From Candidatus Eiseniibacteriota bacterium (GTDB taxonomy: Bacteria > JAFGKV01), in NCBI GenBank assembly GCA_025453925.1, contig JALOPK010000031.1, forward strand, positions 1 through 16,833: a stretch of DNA of 16,833 nucleotides. Direction: 5' to 3'. Below the pieces are notes generated by a model that saw nothing but the letters and a program-made list of their open reading frames with translations, had not been told where the DNA came from and searched no databases. The position numbers and the translations under genes were made by a program. Positions 13,973 through 16,833 of this stretch are shown here, piece after piece (position 1 is the first letter of the stretch; every line of letters begins with the position of its first letter).

Positions 13973-14680
13973 GTGATCGAGCTTCGCGACGTCACGTTGG
14001 GGTATGGCTCCCATGTTGTCGTCGCCGGGGTGTCATTTCGCGTGGAGCGCGGCGAAATCGCCGCGCTCCTTGGCCCCAATGGCGCTGGCAAGACCACGTT
14101 GTTGCGGGCGCTCCTCGGAGAGCTCAAGCCCCGCTCAGGCCATGTGGTGAGGGATCCCAAACTACGAATCGGCTATGTGCCTCAGGTTGACGTCGAGGGC
14201 AGCTTCTGGCCGATGAGGGTGCGGGATTTCGTCAGGCTCTTCTCCCGGGACGACGTGGCCGTTGAGACCGCATTGGCAGGTGTGGGCATCAGCGAACTCG
14301 CCGACAGAGACCTACAGGATCTGTCCGGCGGGCAACGCCAGAAGGTTCTCCTCGCCAAGGCTTTGGCCAACGAACCGAACGTGTTGTTGCTCGACGAGCC
14401 TACCCAGGGCATGGACGTGGCATCTGAATCGGACTACCTCGACCTCCTGGAGGACCTACACCGAAGCGGCATGACCATCGTGCTCGTCACCCATCTGCTG
14501 CACGTGGCGCTGTCCGTTGCCCGCATCATGGTACTAGTCGACCGCGGCCAGACCCGTGTGACCAGCGTGCGCGAAATCATTGATGGGAAAGTGCTGGATG
14601 CGATCTACGGAAGGCCATTCTCCGGCGCGTCGTTGGGGAACAGCACGGTGCTTGTTCCCGACCGGAGGCCCCGTGACTGA
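13973..14680 (+). CDS. znuC: Metal ABC transporter ATPase (ZnuC-like)
   Basis: A 235-residue ATPase that powers the ABC importer. It carries Walker A GPNGAGKT (34-41), Q-loop YVPQ with Gln71, signature LSGGQRQK (117-124), Walker B VLLLDEPTQGMD (137-148) and switch His174 in VTHLLH; every catalytic element is intact, unlike the ECF ATPase in this operon. The GTG start follows GGAGGTTGAG. The 3' end overlaps the permease gene by 8 bp. Confidence 0.93.
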   Translation: MIELRDVTLGYGSHVVVAGVSFRVERGEIAALLGPNGAGKTTLLRALLGELKPRSGHVVRDPKLRIGYVPQVDVEGSFWPMRVRDFVRLFSRDDVAVETALAGVGISELADRDLQDLSGGQRQKVLLAKALANEPNVLLLDEPTQGMDVASESDYLDLLEDLHRSGMTIVLVTHLLHVALSVARIMVLVDRGQTRVTSVREIIDGKVLDAIYGRPFSGASLGNSTVLVPDRRPRD

Positions 14681-15464
14681 CTTCTTCTCCTATCCGGGCG
14701 CCATGGGCGCCATCGTAGTCGCGGTACTCACCGGGGTGTTCCTATCCCTTCTGGGCATTCCCCTCGTACTGCGCCGCCGTTCCTTCACGGGCGTTGCCTT
14801 AGCCGAGACCGCCGCGTTGGGTGGTGCCCTGGGCGCATGGATGGGCGCCCCGCGGTATGTGACACCATTGCTGCTGGCGGCGGGCGTCCTTGTGCTCCTT
14901 GAGTTGGTGCGAAGCAGGCGGACCGGCGAGGATGGGCCGGTGGCGCTGTGCTATCTTGCCGCTGCCTCCGGCGCCACGCTGTTCGTCTCCAAACTGCCGG
15001 CCGGTGAGGCGGACATGATGTCCCTCCACTTTGGCAACGTCCTTTCCATCAATTCCTCGGATGTGCTGGTGAGCATCGTCGTTGCGGCGGCGGGAATCGT
15101 GCTCTTCTCACTTTGCGCCCGATGCCTGCTGGCGACCCTGAACGACCCCGTCAGCGCCCGGGCAACAGGATTACGGCCCCCTCGCGTGCGGCTTGCGTAC
15201 GCAGCGCTCCTGGCGGTCGGCGTCACGTTCGGGCTGTCGGTTCTTGGCGTGGTGCCGGTGGTGGCCTACCTCGTGGCACCGGCATTCGTGGGATTGCGAG
15301 TGGCGGCGACGGTGCGCGGGTGGGGCATCGCCGCGGCGCTCACGGCCAGCCTCGCTTCGTGCGCTGGCCTGGTGGGATCGTTCGCGCTGGACTTCCCGCC
15401 TGGCCCCTTCGTCGCCTGCCTGCTGGCGCTGGTCGGGTTCGCCGCCTGGGCGGTGAGACGGTAA
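14673..15464 (+). CDS. znuB: Metal ABC transporter permease (ZnuB/ABC-3 family)
   Basis: The inner-membrane channel of the ABC importer, 263 residues with about eight hydrophobic helices, typical of the family. Recognisable parts are RRRSFTGVALAETAALGGALG (35-55), matching the ABC-3 RR-x-SF-x-GDALSHA loop but with Glu-Thr in place of Ser-His, and HFGNVLSINSSDVL (119-132), matching the FGN-x-L-x-x-x-x-x-D signature. The GTG at 14673 is chosen because GGAGG precedes it and the protein family begins there; upstream codons belong to the ATPase gene in another frame. It is the last of the tightly packed genes; the receptor gene follows after 168 bp. Confidence 0.92.
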   Translation: MTDFFSYPGAMGAIVVAVLTGVFLSLLGIPLVLRRRSFTGVALAETAALGGALGAWMGAPRYVTPLLLAAGVLVLLELVRSRRTGEDGPVALCYLAAASGATLFVSKLPAGEADMMSLHFGNVLSINSSDVLVSIVVAAAGIVLFSLCARCLLATLNDPVSARATGLRPPRVRLAYAALLAVGVTFGLSVLGVVPVVAYLVAPAFVGLRVAATVRGWGIAAALTASLASCAGLVGSFALDFPPGPFVACLLALVGFAAWAVRR

Positions 15465-15556
15465 TGCGCACGTCCCGGTCGGCTGACGGCGCGAGTGGCG
15501 CTCTGTAGAGCACGCTTCGTCCTACTTGACCTCCTGCAGCGGCTTCGTTTCCTTTG

Positions 15557-15583
15557 GTGGCACGATTCTGATTTTCGTGCTAC
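15557..15583 (+). promoter_or_regulatory. Stem-loop in the leader of the TonB-dependent receptor gene
   Basis: GTGGCACGA (15557-15565), a 9-base loop, then TCGTGCTAC (15575-15583) pair over 9 bp with one G-U. It ends 50 bases before the ATG. There is no T-run after it, so it is not an obvious terminator. I looked for the B12-box features of a cobalamin riboswitch, common before such receptors, and did not find them. Confidence 0.45.
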
Positions 15584-15632
15584 TGCTCTGCCATCACCGT
15601 AGTCGACATCCAGTCTTTTCGGGAGGTTCCGT

Positions 15633-16833
15633 ATGCTACTCGCTCTCGTTTCCGTTCCCATGCTGCTACTGGCCGGCTCATACCCCGGTGAAATCGACTC
15701 CACGCGGGTGTATGCCATGGATCCGATCGTGGTGACGGGAACGCGGATCGCCACGTTGCGCTCCGAGATCCCCCAGATCGTCTCGGTACTGGGACGGGAG
15801 GAGATCGCGTCCAGCGGCGAATCCAATGTGCTTCCGGCGCTGGGAGAGAGGATTCCCGGCCTCTTCGTGACGGAGCGAGGCGTCACCGGCTTCGGCGTGG
15901 CCGGAGGAGCGGCAGGTGGGATCAGCATCCGCGGTGTCGGCGGCAGCCCGAATACCCAGGTGCTGGTCCTTATCGATGGTCATCCTCAGTTCATGGGGAT
16001 CTTCGGGCATCCTTTGCCCGACGCCTATGTGGCATCCGACATCGAGCGGGTCGAGGTGATCCGCGGCCCCGCGTCCGCGCTCTATGGAACCGGTGCGATG
16101 GGGGGTGCCATCAACCTGATCACGCGCGGCGCAACCGCGGAAGGTCTCGGCTTCGACGGCCGCATGTCACTCGGATCATACGGCACGCAGAAGTACTCAG
16201 GCGGTCTCGGCTACAGGCGGGAGTCCTTCAGCATCCTCGGATCGCTGAATCATGACCGTACCGACGGGCATCGCGGCAACGACGAGTTCGAGATCACCAA
16301 CGGGTATGCGAAGGCCGGCTATGACCTGCGCCCGGGACTGCGGGTCGTTGCCCAGGGAAGCCTGGCCGCGTTCGAGACGAATGACCCAGGCCCGGCAAGC
16401 TCGCCCTATCCGGACAGTACAGTCCATTGGGTGGATATCCAGCGAGGCGAAGCCTCACTCAGCGTGGTCAATGCAGCCTCCCGGATCAACGGAGAAGTGA
16501 AGCTCTTCGGGAACTTCGGCGAACACGAAATCTACGACGGCTTCCATTCGACGGACAGCAATCTCGGCGTCATGGTGTTCCAGGGGCTCAGACTGCTCCC
16601 GAACAACACGGTCACCGTAGGGCTCGACTACAAACACTACGGTGGCGAGGCGGAGAACACCCTCTCGGCTACGCAGATCGGTGATCACACCGTTGACGAA
16701 ATCGGAGGCTATGCGTCAATCCACCACAGCTTCCCCAAGCGACTGGCGCTGAATGCCGGCATCCGCTTCGAGCATCATACCGAGTTCGGCACCGAGACGG
16801 TACCTCAGGCGGGAATAGCCTTACATCCGACCG
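15633..16833 (+). CDS. TonB-dependent outer-membrane receptor, N-terminal 400 residues (cut by window edge)
   Basis: These receptors import scarce metal complexes or cofactors using TonB energy. The start has GGGAGG 6 bp upstream, then a short signal peptide (1-16). A TonB-box-like DPIVVTGTR lies at 30-38. The plug domain (about 40-165) contains ALGERIPGLFVTERG, GGISIRGVGGSPNTQVLVLIDG (96-117) and the signature SDIERVEVIRGPASALYGTGAMGGAINLIT. Barrel strands follow to the edge. Its place after a ZnuABC-like transporter, on the same strand, suggests delivery of the same metal or a metal-chelator complex. Substrate cannot be read from this part. The plug resembles BtuB/CirA-type receptors in general layout, so a cobalamin or siderophore receptor is an alternative. 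Confidence 0.93.
   Translation, partial: MLLALVSVPMLLLAGSYPGEIDSTRVYAMDPIVVTGTRIATLRSEIPQIVSVLGREEIASSGESNVLPALGERIPGLFVTERGVTGFGVAGGAAGGISIRGVGGSPNTQVLVLIDGHPQFMGIFGHPLPDAYVASDIERVEVIRGPASALYGTGAMGGAINLITRGATAEGLGFDGRMSLGSYGTQKYSGGLGYRRESFSILGSLNHDRTDGHRGNDEFEITNGYAKAGYDLRPGLRVVAQGSLAAFETNDPGPASSPYPDSTVHWVDIQRGEASLSVVNAASRINGEVKLFGNFGEHEIYDGFHSTDSNLGVMVFQGLRLLPNNTVTVGLDYKHYGGEAENTLSATQIGDHTVDEIGGYASIHHSFPKRLALNAGIRFEHHTEFGTETVPQAGIALHPT

Noticed and set aside
15465-15632. Possible cobalamin riboswitch before the TonB-dependent receptor
   Set aside because: The leader is short and I could not find the B12-box sequence or the expected conserved core; only one simple hairpin is present.

Overview
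The window is high-GC DNA from a Gram-negative bacterium. A TonB-dependent receptor, an outer-membrane beta-barrel candidate and several lipoprotein or signal-peptide proteins imply an outer membrane. A lipoprotein serpin, a FlgD-like C-terminal tail remnant and a secreted seven-bladed propeller protein are the kind of genes seen in poorly cultured FCB-like phyla (Latescibacteria, Eisenbacteria or Krumholzibacteria type). That placement is a guess from gene style, not a phylogenetic result.

Left part (1-2274): the 5' part of a lipoprotein serpin gene (minus strand, running off the edge); a FlgD-like tail remnant; a REP-associated tyrosine transposase (RAYT) embedded in its own REP/REPIN hairpins; and a dodecin gene that is intact except for one in-frame amber codon. 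This part looks like a low-constraint, repeat-rich zone.

Middle (2275-8457): mostly single genes. They are a calcineurin-type metallophosphoesterase, a TSUP (TauE/SafE-like) permease, a Cys-rich zinc-ribbon protein, a SAM hydroxide adenosyltransferase (DUF62) with an N-terminal export signal, the nickel regulator NikR on the opposite strand with a good sigma-70 promoter carrying a palindrome over its -10 box, and the secreted propeller protein.

Right part (8902-16833, continuing past the edge): a co-directional run of nine genes, most of them overlapping or nearly touching. The order is SAM methyltransferase, ECF transporter T component, ECF ATPase, ECF S component, small HHH/CxxC membrane protein, His-rich outer-membrane porin-like protein, cluster A-I metal-binding protein, its ABC ATPase, its ABC permease, and after 168 bp a TonB-dependent receptor. 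Together these can move a metal, or a metal complex, across both membranes by two inner-membrane routes (ECF and ZnuABC-like). Zinc is the likeliest cargo because of the ABC family and His-rich proteins, but nickel or cobalt is possible given the CbiQ/CbiO-like module and NikR nearby. This island is the most interesting system here. Within it, a 58-bp perfect-looking hairpin element lies in frame inside the ECF T gene, exactly between the two Ala-Arg-Gly coupling motifs, and the ECF ATPase has Gln in place of the switch His.

No tRNA, rRNA, CRISPR array or phage gene was seen.
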